Source: Pseudomonas cuatrocienegasensis (GTDB taxonomy: Bacteria; Pseudomonadota; Gammaproteobacteria; Pseudomonadales; Pseudomonadaceae). From it: 64,000 nt of DNA. Shown here piece after piece: positions 1-12,915 of the stretch. The notes under the pieces are model-generated. The model was not told where the DNA came from. It saw only the letters and a list, made by a program, of their open reading frames with translations, and made no database searches. The stretch is from contig NZ_FOFP01000001.1 in assembly GCF_900110925.1 (NCBI RefSeq), forward strand, positions 124,001 to 188,000. The letters run 5' to 3'. Both the position numbers and the translations under genes were made by a program. How positions within the stretch are numbered: position 1 is the stretch's first letter; every line of letters starts with the position of its first letter.

Positions 1-334
1 GGTGCACCCGCGGGCGCAGATCACCTTCGACATCCTCACCCGCGAAGGCTTCGAAACCGACCACTACATCGACATTTTCGACGGCGGGCCAACCCTGCAT
101 GCGCGTACCTCGGGCATTCGCTCGATTGCCCAGAGCCGCCTGGTGCCGATCAAGCTGGGCGAAGCCGGCTCAAGCGGGCGGCCTTACCTGGTCTGCAATG
201 GCCAGTTGCAGGATTTTCGCGCGATTGTCGCGGAACTGGACTGGGTGCCCGGTAAGCCGGTGATCCTCAGTCTCGAACAGGCCGAGGCCCTGGGCGTCGG
301 TGAAGACGCCAGCGTCCGCCTGGTTGCGGTTTAA
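1..334 (+). CDS. aruF: Arginine N-succinyltransferase alpha subunit, C-terminal part (5' end outside window)
   Basis: This is the last ~110 residues of an AstA/AruF-type arginine N-succinyltransferase subunit. The family transfers succinyl from succinyl-CoA to L-arginine, the first step of the AST catabolic pathway. The visible part contains the family's HYIDIFDGGPTLHA and IRSIAQS stretches. It is paralogous to the end of the next gene, which has YVDIFDAGPAIECA and IRAVAQS, as expected of the paired alpha and beta subunits of pseudomonads. The frame is open from the window edge, so the first ATG in view is not the true start. The stop lies 10 bp before aruG, so the two are co-transcribed. Which subunit it is comes from gene order (aruF precedes aruG). 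Confidence 0.93.
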   Translation, partial: VHPRAQITFDILTREGFETDHYIDIFDGGPTLHARTSGIRSIAQSRLVPIKLGEAGSSGRPYLVCNGQLQDFRAIVAELDWVPGKPVILSLEQAEALGVGEDASVRLVAV

Positions 335-344
335 GGAGCTTGTG

Positions 345-1361
345 ATGATCGTTCGTCCCGTTCGCAGTGCCGACCTGCCGGCCCTGATCGACCTTGCGCG
401 CAGCACCGGCGCCGGCCTGACCACCCTGCCGGCCAACGAGGCGCGCCTGGCGCAACGTGTGGGCTGGGCCGAGAAGACCTTCCGTGGCGAAGCCGCACGC
501 GCCGACACCGACTACCTGTTCGTGCTGGAAGACGATGCCGGCCAGGTGGTGGGTATCTCGGCGATTGCCGGTGCCGTCGGCTTGCGCGAGCCCTGGTACA
601 ACTACCGGGTTGGTCTCACCGTGAGTGCTTCCCAGGAGCTGAACATTCACCGCCAGGTGCCCACGCTGTTTTTGGCCAACGACCTGACCGGCCATTCCGA
701 GCTGTGTTCGCTGTTCCTGCACGCCGACCACCGTACCGGGCTCAACGGCCGGTTGTTGTCCAAGGCGCGCTTTTTGTTCATCGCGGAATTTCGCGAACTC
801 TTCGGTGACAAGGTTATTGCCGAGATGCGCGGGGTGTCCGACGAGCAGGGCCGCTCGCCGTTCTGGGAAAGCCTGGGCCGGCATTTTTTCAAGATGGCGT
901 TCAGCCAGGCGGATTACCTGACCGGGGTCGGCAATAAGGCCTTTATTGCCGAGCTGATGCCCAAGTTTCCGCTGTACACCTGTTTTCTCTCCGAGGACGC
1001 GCGCGCCATCATCGGCCGGGTGCACCCCGATACCGAGCCGGCCCTGAGCATGCTCAAGGCGGAAGGCTTCAGCTACCAGGGCTATGTCGACATCTTCGAC
1101 GCCGGGCCGGCCATCGAGTGCGCGACCGCGAAGATCCGCGCCGTGGCCCAGAGCAGCAGCCTGGTCCTGGCGATTGGCACGCCGGGTGACGATGCCACGC
1201 CGTTCTTGATCCACAACCGCAAGCGCGAGGATTGCCGCATCACCGCTGCGCCGGCGCGTCTGGCCGCCGGTACCCTGGTGGTCGACCCGTTGACCGCCCG
1301 CCGTCTGCAACTGTCGGCGGGTAATCAGGTGCGTGCGGTGGCGCTGGCGGCGCGCAGCTGA
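345..1361 (+). CDS. aruG: Arginine N-succinyltransferase beta subunit
   Basis: A 338-residue AstA-family protein and partner of the preceding subunit. The heteromer carries out succinyl-CoA + L-arginine to N2-succinylarginine in the cytoplasm. The N terminus MIVRPVRSADLPALIDLA is a typical GNAT-like start. The family signatures NYRVGL, CSLFLHADHR and GRSPFWESLGRHFFKM are all visible. The ATG at 345 is preferred over the upstream in-frame GTG at 300 because it has GGAG at 335-338 and leaves a 10-bp gap after aruF. Length is normal for the family. It is followed by astD after 69 bp, giving the usual pseudomonad order aruF-G-D-B-E. Confidence 0.95.
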   Translation: MIVRPVRSADLPALIDLARSTGAGLTTLPANEARLAQRVGWAEKTFRGEAARADTDYLFVLEDDAGQVVGISAIAGAVGLREPWYNYRVGLTVSASQELNIHRQVPTLFLANDLTGHSELCSLFLHADHRTGLNGRLLSKARFLFIAEFRELFGDKVIAEMRGVSDEQGRSPFWESLGRHFFKMAFSQADYLTGVGNKAFIAELMPKFPLYTCFLSEDARAIIGRVHPDTEPALSMLKAEGFSYQGYVDIFDAGPAIECATAKIRAVAQSSSLVLAIGTPGDDATPFLIHNRKREDCRITAAPARLAAGTLVVDPLTARRLQLSAGNQVRAVALAARS

Positions 1362-1379
1362 GGCGCGCCTGAACCCTGA

Positions 1380-2893
<1,514 letters not shown>

Positions 2894-2894
<1 letters not shown>

Positions 2895-4240
2895 TGCGTG
2901 CTTTCGAGATGAATGTCGACGGCTTGGTCGGGCCGACCCACAACTACGGCGGTCTGTCCTACGGTAATGTGGCCTCGCAGCGTAACTGCCACGAGGCGTC
3001 CAGCCCGCGTGAGGCCGCCCGTCAGGGCCTGGCCAAGATGAAGGCGTTGATGGACATGGGCTACCAGCAGGCCGTGCTGGCGCCCCAGGAGCGCCCCGAT
3101 GTGGCCGCGCTGCGGCGCCTGGGGTTTACCGGTAACGATGCCGAGGTGATCCAGCGCGCCGCCCGCGAGGCCATGCCGCTGCTGGTTGCCAGCTGCTCTG
3201 CATCGAGTATGTGGACCGCCAATGCCTGCACCGTCAGCCCCAGCGCCGATACGGCCGATGGCCGTGTGCATTTCACCGCGGCCAACCTCAATTGCAAGTT
3301 CCACCGCTCCATCGAGCACCCGACCACCAGTCGGGTGTTGCAGGCGATGTTCGCCGACCCGCAGCATTTCGCTCACCATCCCGCGCTGCCAGCGGTGGCG
3401 CAGTTTGGCGATGAGGGCGCGGCCAACCATACGCGCCTGTGCAAGGGCTATGGCGAGCCCGGCGTGGAGTTCTTCGTGTTTGGCCGCAGCGCCTTCGACA
3501 GCCGCTTCCCCGCGCCAGCGCGTTACCCGGCGCGGCAGACCCTGGAGGCGTCCCAGGCTATTGTTCGGCTGCATGGGCTGAGTGAGGCGGGGGTGGTCTA
3601 CGCCCAGCAGAGTCCGGCGGTGATCGACCAAGGCGTGTTTCACAACGACGTGATCGCCGTAGGCAATGGCGAGGTGCTGTTCTATCACCAGGACGCCTTC
3701 CTCGACACCGAGCGGGTGCTGGCCGAGCTGGCCGACAAGCTGGCGCGGGTAGGCGGACGGTTGCAGGCGGTGTGTGTGCCGCGTGAGGCGGTGAGCGTCG
3801 AGGATGCGGTGCGCTCCTATCTGTTCAACAGCCAACTGCTGAGCCGCAGCGATGGACGCATGCGCCTGATCGTGCCGGAAGAGTGTCGCAACAATGCCGC
3901 CGTCTGGCGCTACCTGGAAGGGCTTACCGCCAGCGCTGGAGCCATTGCCGAGGTGCAGGTTTTCGACCTCAAGCAGAGCATGCAGAATGGCGGTGGCCCT
4001 GCCTGCCTGCGCCTGCGTGTGGCGCTCAACGAAGTGGAACTGGCGGCGGTCAATCCGGGGGTGATCATGACCCCGGCGCTGTATGACAGCCTTAACCTCT
4101 GGGTCGACAAGCACTACCGGGATCGACTCAGTGAGCACGACCTGAGCGATCCGCACTTGCTCACTGAATGCCGCACGGCCTTGGACGAACTGACGCAGAT
4201 CCTTAAACTGGGTGCTGTTTACCCCTTTCAATTAGCTTGA
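2894..4240 (+). CDS. astB: N-succinylarginine dihydrolase
   Basis: A 448-residue AstB protein of the pentein/guanidino-group hydrolase fold. It converts N2-succinylarginine to N2-succinylornithine, CO2 and two ammonia. The start [22 protein letters not shown] is diagnostic for AstB, and the C-terminal part has [13 protein letters not shown] with the catalytic Cys. The ATG shares a base with the astD stop. A palindromic repeat begins directly after the stop at 4241 and separates it from the small gene that follows. Confidence 0.96.
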
Positions 4241-4312
4241 GTAGGGTGGGTCGCGCTTTATCGACCCACCATGACGGGCTTGTGGTGGATGAAAAAACGA
4301 CATCCACCCTAC
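4241..4312. repeat. GTAGGGTGG palindromic repeat, copy A
   Basis: A 72-bp intergenic element made of two hairpins. It begins GTAGGGTGGGTCG and ends with CATCCACCCTAC, so the outer ends are inverted repeats. The central arms read CGACCCACC and GGTGGATG. Related copies occur at 5645, 25850, 44076 and 61379. It lies between astB and the next small gene, within the AST operon. Confidence 0.85.
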
Positions 4313-4333
4313 GCCAACACCTGTGGAGACTTT

Positions 4334-4618
4334 ATGACCGACGCCCTGCAACTGATCCTCGAAGACACCGACGGCACCCAGCTGGAAACCTCCTGCACGC
4401 GCTTTGCCGTGGTCTGGCAGGGCAAGGAAATCTGGATTCAGCAGGTCGGCAACGGTCAGCTGATGATCGGCGTCGATGTCGACGAAGGTGACAGCGAGTA
4501 CGCCAACCTGCTGCTGCGTCCGCTGGCCACCAACCTGGTCAGCCTGGAGCTGGAGATGGAGCCCGCCGATCAGGGTGATGACGATCACGTCCATGGTCCC
4601 GACTGCCAGCACGACTGA
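4334..4618 (+). CDS. Small acidic conserved protein in AST operon
   Basis: A 94-residue acidic protein ([14 protein letters not shown]...) ending in a His/Cys-containing tail, [13 protein letters not shown], that could bind a metal. Pseudomonas aru operons carry a small uncharacterised gene between aruB and aruE, and this is its positional match. I assign no function. The ATG at 4334 is preferred over the upstream ATG at 4271, which lies inside the palindromic repeat. A weak GGAG at 4325-4328 precedes it. The gene ends 11 bp before astE. Confidence 0.8.
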   Translation: MTDALQLILEDTDGTQLETSCTRFAVVWQGKEIWIQQVGNGQLMIGVDVDEGDSEYANLLLRPLATNLVSLELEMEPADQGDDDHVHGPDCQHD

Positions 4619-4629
4619 GGAGCACCGCC

Positions 4630-5637
4630 ATGCTTGCTCTCGGCAAACTGCTTGAGCTGACCCTGGCTGGCCGCGAGCCGGCAGCGAAGATCCAGCTGAC
4701 TGTCGAGGGCGCGCGGTTGCGCTGGTTGACCGAAGGTGCGCTGGAAATCACGCCGCCGGTGGCCAGCGACTGCGGCCTGGACCTTATCCTCTCGGCTGGT
4801 GTTCACGGCAACGAGACAGCACCGATCGAATTGCTGGACCGTCTGCTGCGGGCCATTGCCCGCGGCGAGCTAAAGCCGCGCTCGCGGGTGTTGCTGTTGT
4901 TCGGTAACCCGGCCGCCATGCGCCGTGGTGAGCGCTTCGTCGTGCAGGACCTTAACCGCCTGTTCAATGGCGTGCATGAGCAAAGCAGCGGTTTCGAGGC
5001 GTTACGCGCCTGCGAGCTGGAGCAGCTGTGCGTCAGCTTCTTCGCCCAACCAGGGCGCACGCGCCTGCATTACGACCTGCACACCGCGATTCGGGCGTCG
5101 AAGATCGAGCAGTTCGCCCTCTATCCCTGGCAGGCCGGCCGTGCCCATTCGCGGCGTGAGCTGGCACGCCTCAAGGCCGCCGGCATCGACGCGGCCTTGC
5201 TGCAAAGCAAGCCCTCGACCACCTTCAGCGCTTACACCTACGCCACCCTGGGCGCCGAAGCCTTTACCCTGGAGCTGGGCAAGGCGCGGCCGTTTGGCGA
5301 CAACCAGATGGTCAACCTCGACCTGCTTGAGCAGCGCCTGCACGCGATCATCGCAGGCTGTGAGCCCGAGGATGATCCGAGCCTGGATGGCCTGCAGCTG
5401 TTCGCGGTAGCCCGCGAGGTGATCAAGCACAGTGACGCGTTCACCCTGCACCTGCCGGCAGCCATTGAGAACTTCAGCGAGCTGCCGCTTGGCTACCTGC
5501 TGGCTGAAGACCTGGGCGACACCCGCTGGACGGTCGAGGAACCCGGCGCGCGCATCATCTTCCCCAACCCGCGGGTCCATAACGGCCAGCGTGCGGGCAT
5601 TCTGATCGTGCCGGCCGGGGATGTGAATTTAGCCTGA
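4630..5637 (+). CDS. astE: Succinylglutamate desuccinylase
   Basis: A 335-residue zinc carboxypeptidase-like enzyme (AstE/aspartoacylase superfamily) that hydrolyses N-succinylglutamate to glutamate and succinate, the last AST step. Visible features are [13 protein letters not shown] (zinc ligands His and Glu of HGNE), [21 protein letters not shown], and YDLHTAIR with the third zinc ligand His. Length is normal. It closes the arginine operon. The following spacer contains another copy of the palindromic repeat. Confidence 0.95.
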   Translation: MLALGKLLELTLAGREPAAKIQLTVEGARLRWLTEGALEITPPVASDCGLDLILSAGVHGNETAPIELLDRLLRAIARGELKPRSRVLLLFGNPAAMRRGERFVVQDLNRLFNGVHEQSSGFEALRACELEQLCVSFFAQPGRTRLHYDLHTAIRASKIEQFALYPWQAGRAHSRRELARLKAAGIDAALLQSKPSTTFSAYTYATLGAEAFTLELGKARPFGDNQMVNLDLLEQRLHAIIAGCEPEDDPSLDGLQLFAVAREVIKHSDAFTLHLPAAIENFSELPLGYLLAEDLGDTRWTVEEPGARIIFPNPRVHNGQRAGILIVPAGDVNLA

Positions 5638-5644
5638 GCCAGGA

Positions 5645-5721
5645 ATGGGGGGGGGATGGCGCTTTATCCATCTACCCATTGACGTATGCCTGGTGGATGA
5701 AAAAGGCGTCATCCACCCTAC
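5645..5721. repeat. GTAGGGTGG palindromic repeat, copy B (degenerate left arm)
   Basis: The right half GGTGGATGAAAAAGGCG...CATCCACCCTAC matches the other copies. The left arm is decayed (ATGGGGGGGGGATGGCGC, including an eight- or nine-G run), so the outer inverted repeat is imperfect. It lies between astE and ltaE. Confidence 0.7.
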
Positions 5722-5818
5722 GCAAGTGTCCTGCGTTTTCTTGCCTGATCTGTACCTTGTCTATCTCTTGCGCCGGGCTTTAGCATCGGCGCTCCCTCTC
5801 GTTCAAGGACCGCCCACC

Positions 5819-6820
5819 ATGCCCGTTATCGACCTGCGCAGTGATACCGTCACCCAGCCAACCGCCGGCATGCGCGCGGCCATGCAGGCGGCCGAGCTGG
5901 GTGATGATGTGTATGGCGAAGACCCTACGGTCAATCAGCTGGAACGCTACCTGGCCGCTGAACTGGGCTTTGCCGCTGCGCTGTTCGTGCCCAGCGGCAC
6001 CATGAGCAACCTGCTGGGGCTGATGGCGCACTGCGAGCGGGGGGATGAGTACATCGTCGGCCAGCAGGCGCATACCTATAAATATGAAGGCGGCGGCGCC
6101 GCGGTGCTTGGCTCGATCCAGCCGCAGCCCATCGAGGGCGAAGCCGATGGCTCGCTCGACCTGGACAAGGTCGAGGCGGCGATCAAGCAGGATGACTTTC
6201 ACTTTGCCCGCACCCGCCTGCTGGCGCTGGAAAACACCATGCAGGGTAAGGTGCTGTCGCTCGACTACCTGGCCTCGGCCCGGGCGCTGTGTGAGCGCCG
6301 TGGCCTGGCCCTGCACCTGGACGGCGCGCGGTTGTATAACGCGGCGGTCAAGTTGGGCGTGCCGGCGCGGACGATTACCGAGCATTTCGATTCGGTCTCG
6401 GTGTGCCTGTCCAAGGGCCTGGGTGCGCCCATCGGCTCGGTGCTCTGTGGCGGTGAGGCGCTGATCGGCAAGGCGCGGCGTTTGCGCAAGATGGTCGGCG
6501 GCGGCATGCGCCAGGCCGGGATGCTGGCGGCGGCCGGGCTCTATGCCCTGCAGCATCAGGTCGAGCGCCTGGCCGACGACCATGCCCATGCCGAGCAACT
6601 GGCGGCAGGCCTGCGTGAGCTGGGTTGGGTGGTCGAGCCGGTACAGACCAATATGGTCTACGTGCAGGCCGGTGAACAGGCCGATGCGCTCAAGGCGTTT
6701 TGTGCGCAGCAGGGCATTCAACTGAGTGCTGCACCGCGTTTACGCATGGTTACCCATCTGGACATTAGCGCTGAGGATGTCAGGCGCGTGATCGAAGCGT
6801 TTGCCGCCTTCCAGAACTAG
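5819..6820 (+). CDS. ltaE: Low-specificity L-threonine aldolase
   Basis: A 333-residue PLP-dependent fold-type I aldolase that cleaves L-threonine/allo-threonine to glycine and acetaldehyde. It starts [22 protein letters not shown], the family N terminus, and has the [12 protein letters not shown] cofactor-binding loop, LDGARLYNA, and [15 protein letters not shown] with the Schiff-base Lys. The reading frame is open upstream to 5645, but those codons read through the palindromic repeat, so the ATG at 5819 (after AAGGACCGCCCACC) is the natural start. It appears monocistronic. Confidence 0.93.
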   Translation: MPVIDLRSDTVTQPTAGMRAAMQAAELGDDVYGEDPTVNQLERYLAAELGFAAALFVPSGTMSNLLGLMAHCERGDEYIVGQQAHTYKYEGGGAAVLGSIQPQPIEGEADGSLDLDKVEAAIKQDDFHFARTRLLALENTMQGKVLSLDYLASARALCERRGLALHLDGARLYNAAVKLGVPARTITEHFDSVSVCLSKGLGAPIGSVLCGGEALIGKARRLRKMVGGGMRQAGMLAAAGLYALQHQVERLADDHAHAEQLAAGLRELGWVVEPVQTNMVYVQAGEQADALKAFCAQQGIQLSAAPRLRMVTHLDISAEDVRRVIEAFAAFQN

Positions 6821-6853
6821 GGTCTGTTGCCGTTTCGTCGCGAGCCGCGATTT

Positions 6854-6945
6854 CCTGTGGGAGCCGCGCCCCGCGGCGAATAGCGGCCATGCGCAGGTAT
6901 GGCAGAAAGCCAAAAAACTTCGCGCCGGGGCGGCGCTCCTACAGG
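6854..6945. repeat. REP-type inverted pair
   Basis: Two facing Pseudomonas REP-like units: CCTGTGGGAGCCGCGCC at 6854 and the complementary GGCGGCGCTCCTACAGG ending at 6945. This is the usual REP doublet arrangement of about 90 bp. Confidence 0.75.
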
Positions 6946-7094
6946 ACGGCGGTGCCTTTGAGCGCTTCGTTGGAGTCAGCTTGCTGGTGATTATCGCGCG
7001 ATGGCGCCAGCAACTGGCGGATAGGTTGAAATCTATGCATGACGGCCGTTTGAACCTTGGCCACAGCCATAGTCTCCATCTATCAATAAAGGCA

Positions 7095-7123
7095 CTAGCC
7101 CCACAGCCCAGGCCCTATATAAT
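7095..7123 (+). promoter_or_regulatory. Candidate alaS promoter
   Basis: A perfect TATAAT -10 hexamer lies at 7118-7123, about 50 bp before the alaS ATG. The -35 region 17 bp upstream is poor, so the call rests on the -10 box and its position. Confidence 0.5.
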
Positions 7124-7174
7124 GCGGCCCTTTGCCGGCGTTTGCCGTGGCCGCCTGTTTCCGTGGAAGAATCT

Positions 7175-9799
<2,625 letters not shown>

Positions 9800-9824
9800 C
9801 CCGCTGCTTTCCCGGCTGAATAGC

Positions 9825-9845
9825 CCAAGGCCCGGCGGGCCTTGG
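9825..9845 (+). terminator. Possible alaS terminator hairpin
   Basis: A perfect 9-bp stem CCAAGGCCC / GGGCCTTGG with a 3-nt loop lies shortly after the alaS stop. No clear U-run follows, so it may be a processing or attenuating structure rather than a full terminator. Confidence 0.4.
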
Positions 9846-9902
9846 CAGGGTTTCGAGTTGTATGTTTAATGGGCGCCCTTCACGGGCTGAGGCGGCTTTG
9901 AA

Positions 9903-11141
9903 ATGGCTTTGATCGTACAGAAATTTGGCGGCACCTCCGTCGGCACTGTTGAGCGTATTCAGCAGGTGGCGGCGAAGGTGAAGAAGTTCCGCGAAAACGG
10001 CGATGACATCGTGGTTGTGGTTTCCGCCATGAGCGGTGAAACCAATCGCCTGATCGATCTGGCCAAACAGGTCAGTGACGGTCAGCCGATCCCGCGTGAA
10101 CTCGACGTGATGGTCTCCACCGGCGAGCAGGTGACCATTGCCCTGCTGGCCATGGCGCTGATCAAGCTCGGTGTGCCGGCGGTGTCTTACACCGGCAGCC
10201 AGGTGCGTATTCTTACCGACAGCGCGCACAACAAGGCGCGCATCCTGCAGATCGATGATCACAACCTGCGTGCCGACCTCAAGGCCGGCAAGGTGGTGGT
10301 GGTCGCCGGTTTCCAGGGCGTCGACGAGCAGGGCAATATCACCACCCTGGGCCGTGGCGGTTCCGACACCACGGGCGTGGCCCTGGCGGCGGCGCTGAAG
10401 GCCGATGAGTGCCAGATCTACACGGATGTCGATGGTGTCTACACCACTGACCCGCGCGTAGTGCCCCAGGCTCAGCGCCTGGAAAAGATCACCTTCGAGG
10501 AGATGCTGGAAATGGCCAGCCTCGGCTCCAAGGTGCTGCAGATTCGTTCGGTGGAATTCGCCGGCAAGTACAACGTCCCGCTGCGCGTGCTGCACAGCTT
10601 CCAAGAGGGGCCGGGCACCCTCATTACCCTTGATGAAGAGGAATCCATGGAACAGCCGATCATCTCCGGCATCGCTTTCAACCGCGACGAAGCCAAGCTG
10701 ACTATCCGTGGCGTGCCGGACATCCCGGGCGTGGCGTTCAAGATTCTCGGTCCGATCAGTGCCGGCAACATCGAAGTGGACATGATCGTGCAGAACGTCT
10801 CGCACGATAACACCACCGACTTCACTTTTACTGTGCACCGCAACGACTACACTGCAGCGCACCAGGTGCTGGAAAACACCGCGCGTGAGCTGGGTGCCCG
10901 TGAAGTGATCGGCGACACCAAGATCGCCAAGGTGTCCATCGTCGGTGTGGGCATGCGCTCGCACGCTGGTGTTGCCAGCCGCATGTTCGAAGCGCTGGCC
11001 AAGGAGAACATCAATATCCAGATGATCTCCACCTCCGAGATCAAGGTATCGGTGGTCATCGAAGAGAAATATCTGGAGTTGGCGGTACGTGCGCTGCACA
11101 CTGCCTTCGAGCTGGACGCGCCCGCCCGACAGGGTGACTGA
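9903..11141 (+). CDS. lysC: Aspartate kinase
   Basis: A 412-residue aspartokinase that phosphorylates L-aspartate, the first step to lysine, threonine, methionine and diaminopimelate. The N terminus MALIVQKFGGTSVGTVERI carries the KFGGTS nucleotide-binding motif. The catalytic domain has VSAMSGETNRLI and TTLGRGGSDTT. Two ACT regulatory domains occupy roughly residues 265-405. An in-frame ATG at 10647, preceded by AGAGGA, sits just before the ACT domains and could start a separate regulatory beta subunit. Some aspartokinases are known to work as alpha2beta2 of this kind. Confidence 0.97.
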   Translation: MALIVQKFGGTSVGTVERIQQVAAKVKKFRENGDDIVVVVSAMSGETNRLIDLAKQVSDGQPIPRELDVMVSTGEQVTIALLAMALIKLGVPAVSYTGSQVRILTDSAHNKARILQIDDHNLRADLKAGKVVVVAGFQGVDEQGNITTLGRGGSDTTGVALAAALKADECQIYTDVDGVYTTDPRVVPQAQRLEKITFEEMLEMASLGSKVLQIRSVEFAGKYNVPLRVLHSFQEGPGTLITLDEEESMEQPIISGIAFNRDEAKLTIRGVPDIPGVAFKILGPISAGNIEVDMIVQNVSHDNTTDFTFTVHRNDYTAAHQVLENTARELGAREVIGDTKIAKVSIVGVGMRSHAGVASRMFEALAKENINIQMISTSEIKVSVVIEEKYLELAVRALHTAFELDAPARQGD

Positions 11142-11153
11142 GGCACGATTCGG

Positions 11154-11182
11154 AAGGCGCGGTTAACCGCGCCTTTTGTTTT
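11154..11182 (+). terminator. lysC rho-independent terminator
   Basis: A perfect inverted repeat AAGGCGCGGTTAACCGCGCCTT at 11154-11175 is followed by TTGTTTTTT. It lies immediately after the lysC stop. Confidence 0.85.
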
Positions 11183-11197
11183 TTGGTTGGAGTGGCG

Positions 11198-11226
11198 GAA
11201 CTTTCTTTCCGTCTACTCTGGTCAAT
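11198..11226 (+). promoter_or_regulatory. Candidate AlgU/sigma-E-type promoter of csrA
   Basis: GAACTT at 11198-11203 matches the AlgU -35 consensus. TCAAT at 11222-11226 resembles a -10, but the spacing of 18 bp is a little long. An AlgU-dependent rsmA promoter is known in P. aeruginosa. Its presence here is inferred from these two hexamers only. Confidence 0.35.
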
Positions 11227-11320
11227 ACTTGGGTGAAGGCTCTGGCGTGTACCGTGGAGCTGCCACCATTTTATTTTGCAGACTGTTGTGTCCTGAACTG
11301 AAATCCGTAAGGAGAAAGGA

Positions 11321-11506
11321 ATGCTGATTCTGACTCGCCGGGTCGGAGAGACCCTGATGGTGGGTGACGAAGTCACTGTCACCGTGTTGGGCGTTAAAGG
11401 TAATCAGGTGCGAATTGGCGTCAATGCCCCGAAAGAGGTTGCCGTGCACCGTGAGGAAATCTACCAACGAATCCAGAAAGAGAAAGGTGACGAACCAAGC
11501 CACTAA
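11321..11506 (+). CDS. csrA: Carbon storage regulator CsrA/RsmA
   Basis: A 61-residue RNA-binding post-transcriptional regulator that binds GGA motifs in mRNA leaders. It represses secondary metabolism and biofilm genes in pseudomonads and is titrated by RsmY/RsmZ sRNAs. It starts with the invariant [34 protein letters not shown], with the RNA-contacting region [13 protein letters not shown] strong ribosome-binding site, AAGGAGAAAGGA, precedes the ATG. The order lysC-csrA-tRNA-Ser-tRNA-Arg is conserved in Pseudomonas. Confidence 0.98.
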   Translation: MLILTRRVGETLMVGDEVTVTVLGVKGNQVRIGVNAPKEVAVHREEIYQRIQKEKGDEPSH

Positions 11507-11568
11507 TTTTTATCGAAATTTTGGCTTTGCAAACGGGGAAAACATGGTTATCATGCGCCCCGTGTTGC

Positions 11569-11659
11569 GGAGAGGTGGCCGAGTGGCCGAAGGCGCTCCC
11601 CTGCTAAGGGAGTACACCTCAAAAGGGTGTCGGGGGTTCGAATCCCCCCTTCTCCGCCA
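11569..11659 (+). tRNA. tRNA-Ser (anticodon GCU)
   Basis: A 91-nt class II tRNA with encoded CCA. The acceptor GGAGAGG pairs with CTTCTCC and has discriminator G. The anticodon loop CTGCTAA gives GCU. The long variable arm and the T-loop GGTTCGAATCC are clear. Confidence 0.95.
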
Positions 11660-11725
11660 TTATTCAGTGTTGTTCGGCGGTAAGTGTTGATTCTGTAAGT
11701 GGTTGAAATTACTAGAATTTAGCGC

Positions 11726-11753
11726 TTGATTATGAAAATAAACGCCGTATAAT
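11726..11753 (+). promoter_or_regulatory. sigma-70 promoter of first tRNA-Arg gene
   Basis: TTGATT at 11726-11731 and TATAAT at 11748-11753 are separated by 16 bp. They lie 14 bp before the first tRNA-Arg. Confidence 0.7.
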
Positions 11754-11766
11754 GCGCACGCTTCAC

Positions 11767-11843
11767 GGACTCATAGCTCAGCTGGATAGAGTACTCGGCT
11801 ACGAACCGAGCGGTCGGAGGTTCGAATCCTCCTGAGTCGACCA
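11767..11843 (+). tRNA. tRNA-Arg (ACG), copy 1, with G1:G72 mismatch
   Basis: A 77-nt tRNA including CCA, with anticodon ACG in loop CTACGAA. It is identical to copy 2 at 11917 except for position 72, where it reads TGAGTCG instead of TGAGTCC. The first acceptor pair is therefore G:G and not G:C. It has its own promoter and encoded CCA. Confidence 0.93.
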
Positions 11844-11916
11844 AAAAATACGAAAGAGCTGCACGCTGTGCAGTTCATTCGGGAAACCAGCGGTGATCTG
11901 GTATAAAAGCGCTAAT

Positions 11917-11993
11917 GGACTCATAGCTCAGCTGGATAGAGTACTCGGCTACGAACCGAGCGGTCGGAGGTTCGAATCCTCCTGAGTCCACCA
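11917..11993 (+). tRNA. tRNA-Arg (ACG), copy 2
   Basis: A 77-nt tRNA including CCA, with a perfect 7-bp acceptor stem GGACTCA / TGAGTCC and discriminator A. Anticodon ACG decodes CGU, CGC and CGA after A34-to-I editing. A TATAAA-like box lies about 15 bp upstream. Confidence 0.97.
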
Positions 11994-12000
11994 CACAAGA

Positions 12001-12030
12001 AGGGCCTGCAGCGATGCAGGCCCTTTTTCT
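12001..12030 (+). terminator. Terminator after tRNA cluster
   Basis: A 10-bp perfect stem AGGGCCTGCA / TGCAGGCCCT with a GCGA loop is followed by TTTTCTTTG. It lies 7 bp after the second tRNA-Arg. Confidence 0.92.
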
Positions 12031-12085
12031 TTGCCTGGAAAACGACCCGCCGCCCTTATCGAGCAGCGGACGGCAGGTGTCTGGT

Positions 12086-12592
12086 TCAGCGTCGCTTCGG
12101 TACTTTCACGCAGCCGCTCCCATCGAAATTCACCGTACGGCTGTTGCCCTGGCGATCACGGTACTGATACCGCTGCTCGCCGTTTCGACTGCTGGTCTGG
12201 TCGGGGCGGCCGAGCATGCTGACGATATCGTCCTGATTCATCCCGGCCCGCACCTGGCGTTTGATCATGGCTTCGCGCCTTTCGCTACCTGACAGTGGTG
12301 TGCCGCACGGCGATACACGCTCGCCGACCACCACTACCTCATTACGGTTATTGGCTGCAGGGGTTTTTGGCGTTTTTGCGGGTTTAGCCAGGGGTACGGG
12401 TTTGCCGCTGCCGGGTGTCGGGTTGTAGGCGTCCTGTAGTTGCTGTTCCTGTTCGGTGGAACAGCCGTGGCGGGTAAAGGTCACATGGCCGGCGCTGTCG
12501 ACACAGCGAAATACGGTCGAGGCTGAGGCTGGCGAGTTGCCCAGCATCAACAGACAGGCACACAGGGGCAGGTAATAGCGCAATCCACGCAT
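12086..12592 (-). CDS. Secreted DUF4124-type protein
   Basis: A 168-residue exported protein. It has a signal peptide (MRGLRYYLPLCACLLMLGNSPASAS) followed by TVFRCVDSAGHVTFTRHGC, the DUF4124 pattern of a short beta domain near the mature N terminus. A Pro/Lys/Ala-rich linker follows. The C-terminal segment DDIVSMLGRPDQTSSRNGEQRYQYRD resembles the helix-strand unit of SmpA/BamE-like proteins, where MLGxP is typical. No function is known. It is convergent with the tRNA cluster and divergent from mgtE. Confidence 0.8.
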   Translation of the reverse strand: MRGLRYYLPLCACLLMLGNSPASASTVFRCVDSAGHVTFTRHGCSTEQEQQLQDAYNPTPGSGKPVPLAKPAKTPKTPAANNRNEVVVVGERVSPCGTPLSGSERREAMIKRQVRAGMNQDDIVSMLGRPDQTSSRNGEQRYQYRDRQGNSRTVNFDGSGCVKVPKRR

Positions 12593-12915
12593 GGGGGTGT
12601 CCTCCTTGACGGTCCAGGCAAAAGCCTAGCGCAATGATCCCAGAGCGCCAGTGGTGTCTTGTGCGGGCTTGCCGGCGTCGCAGCTGAATATGTGCTGTCA
12701 AGACTCAACTTTGCGACGCAAGCGCTTGTTCCAGGCCGGATTTTGTAACGTGCTTTGCATCTTGGTGGTGGTATCATCTGCAGCGTCAGCCCCGCCGGGG
12801 CTTGTGGAATACCACCATGGACTTACCCAGTAGTTACCCCGAATCTCGATTGTGCAATCACGAATTGACTGATTGATCCCCTTTGGCGTGCCCGCCGCTG
12901 GGGGTGGAGTGCGCC
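12593..12915. other. Divergent intergenic region before mgtE
   Basis: A 323-bp spacer that must hold the promoters for the secreted protein (minus strand) and mgtE (plus strand). The only structure I can support is a short GC hairpin AGCCCC / GGGGCT at 12788-12802. I cannot identify a magnesium riboswitch by eye. Confidence 0.5.

Larger units (their letters stand above)
6821..7174. other. ltaE-alaS intergenic region
   Basis: A 354-bp gene-free stretch. It begins with a single arm of the AGGGTCTGTTGCCGTTTC repeat (6831-6848), also found as a complete palindrome inside phnF. A REP-type inverted pair follows at 6854-6945, and the alaS promoter lies near 7118-7123. No credible ORF was seen: the open frame across 6801-7178 reads through the repeats. 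Confidence 0.7.

Noticed and set aside
12014..12292. Plus-strand open frame after the tRNA-Arg terminator
   Set aside because: It begins inside the terminator and runs antisense to the secreted DUF4124 protein, which has a clear signal peptide.
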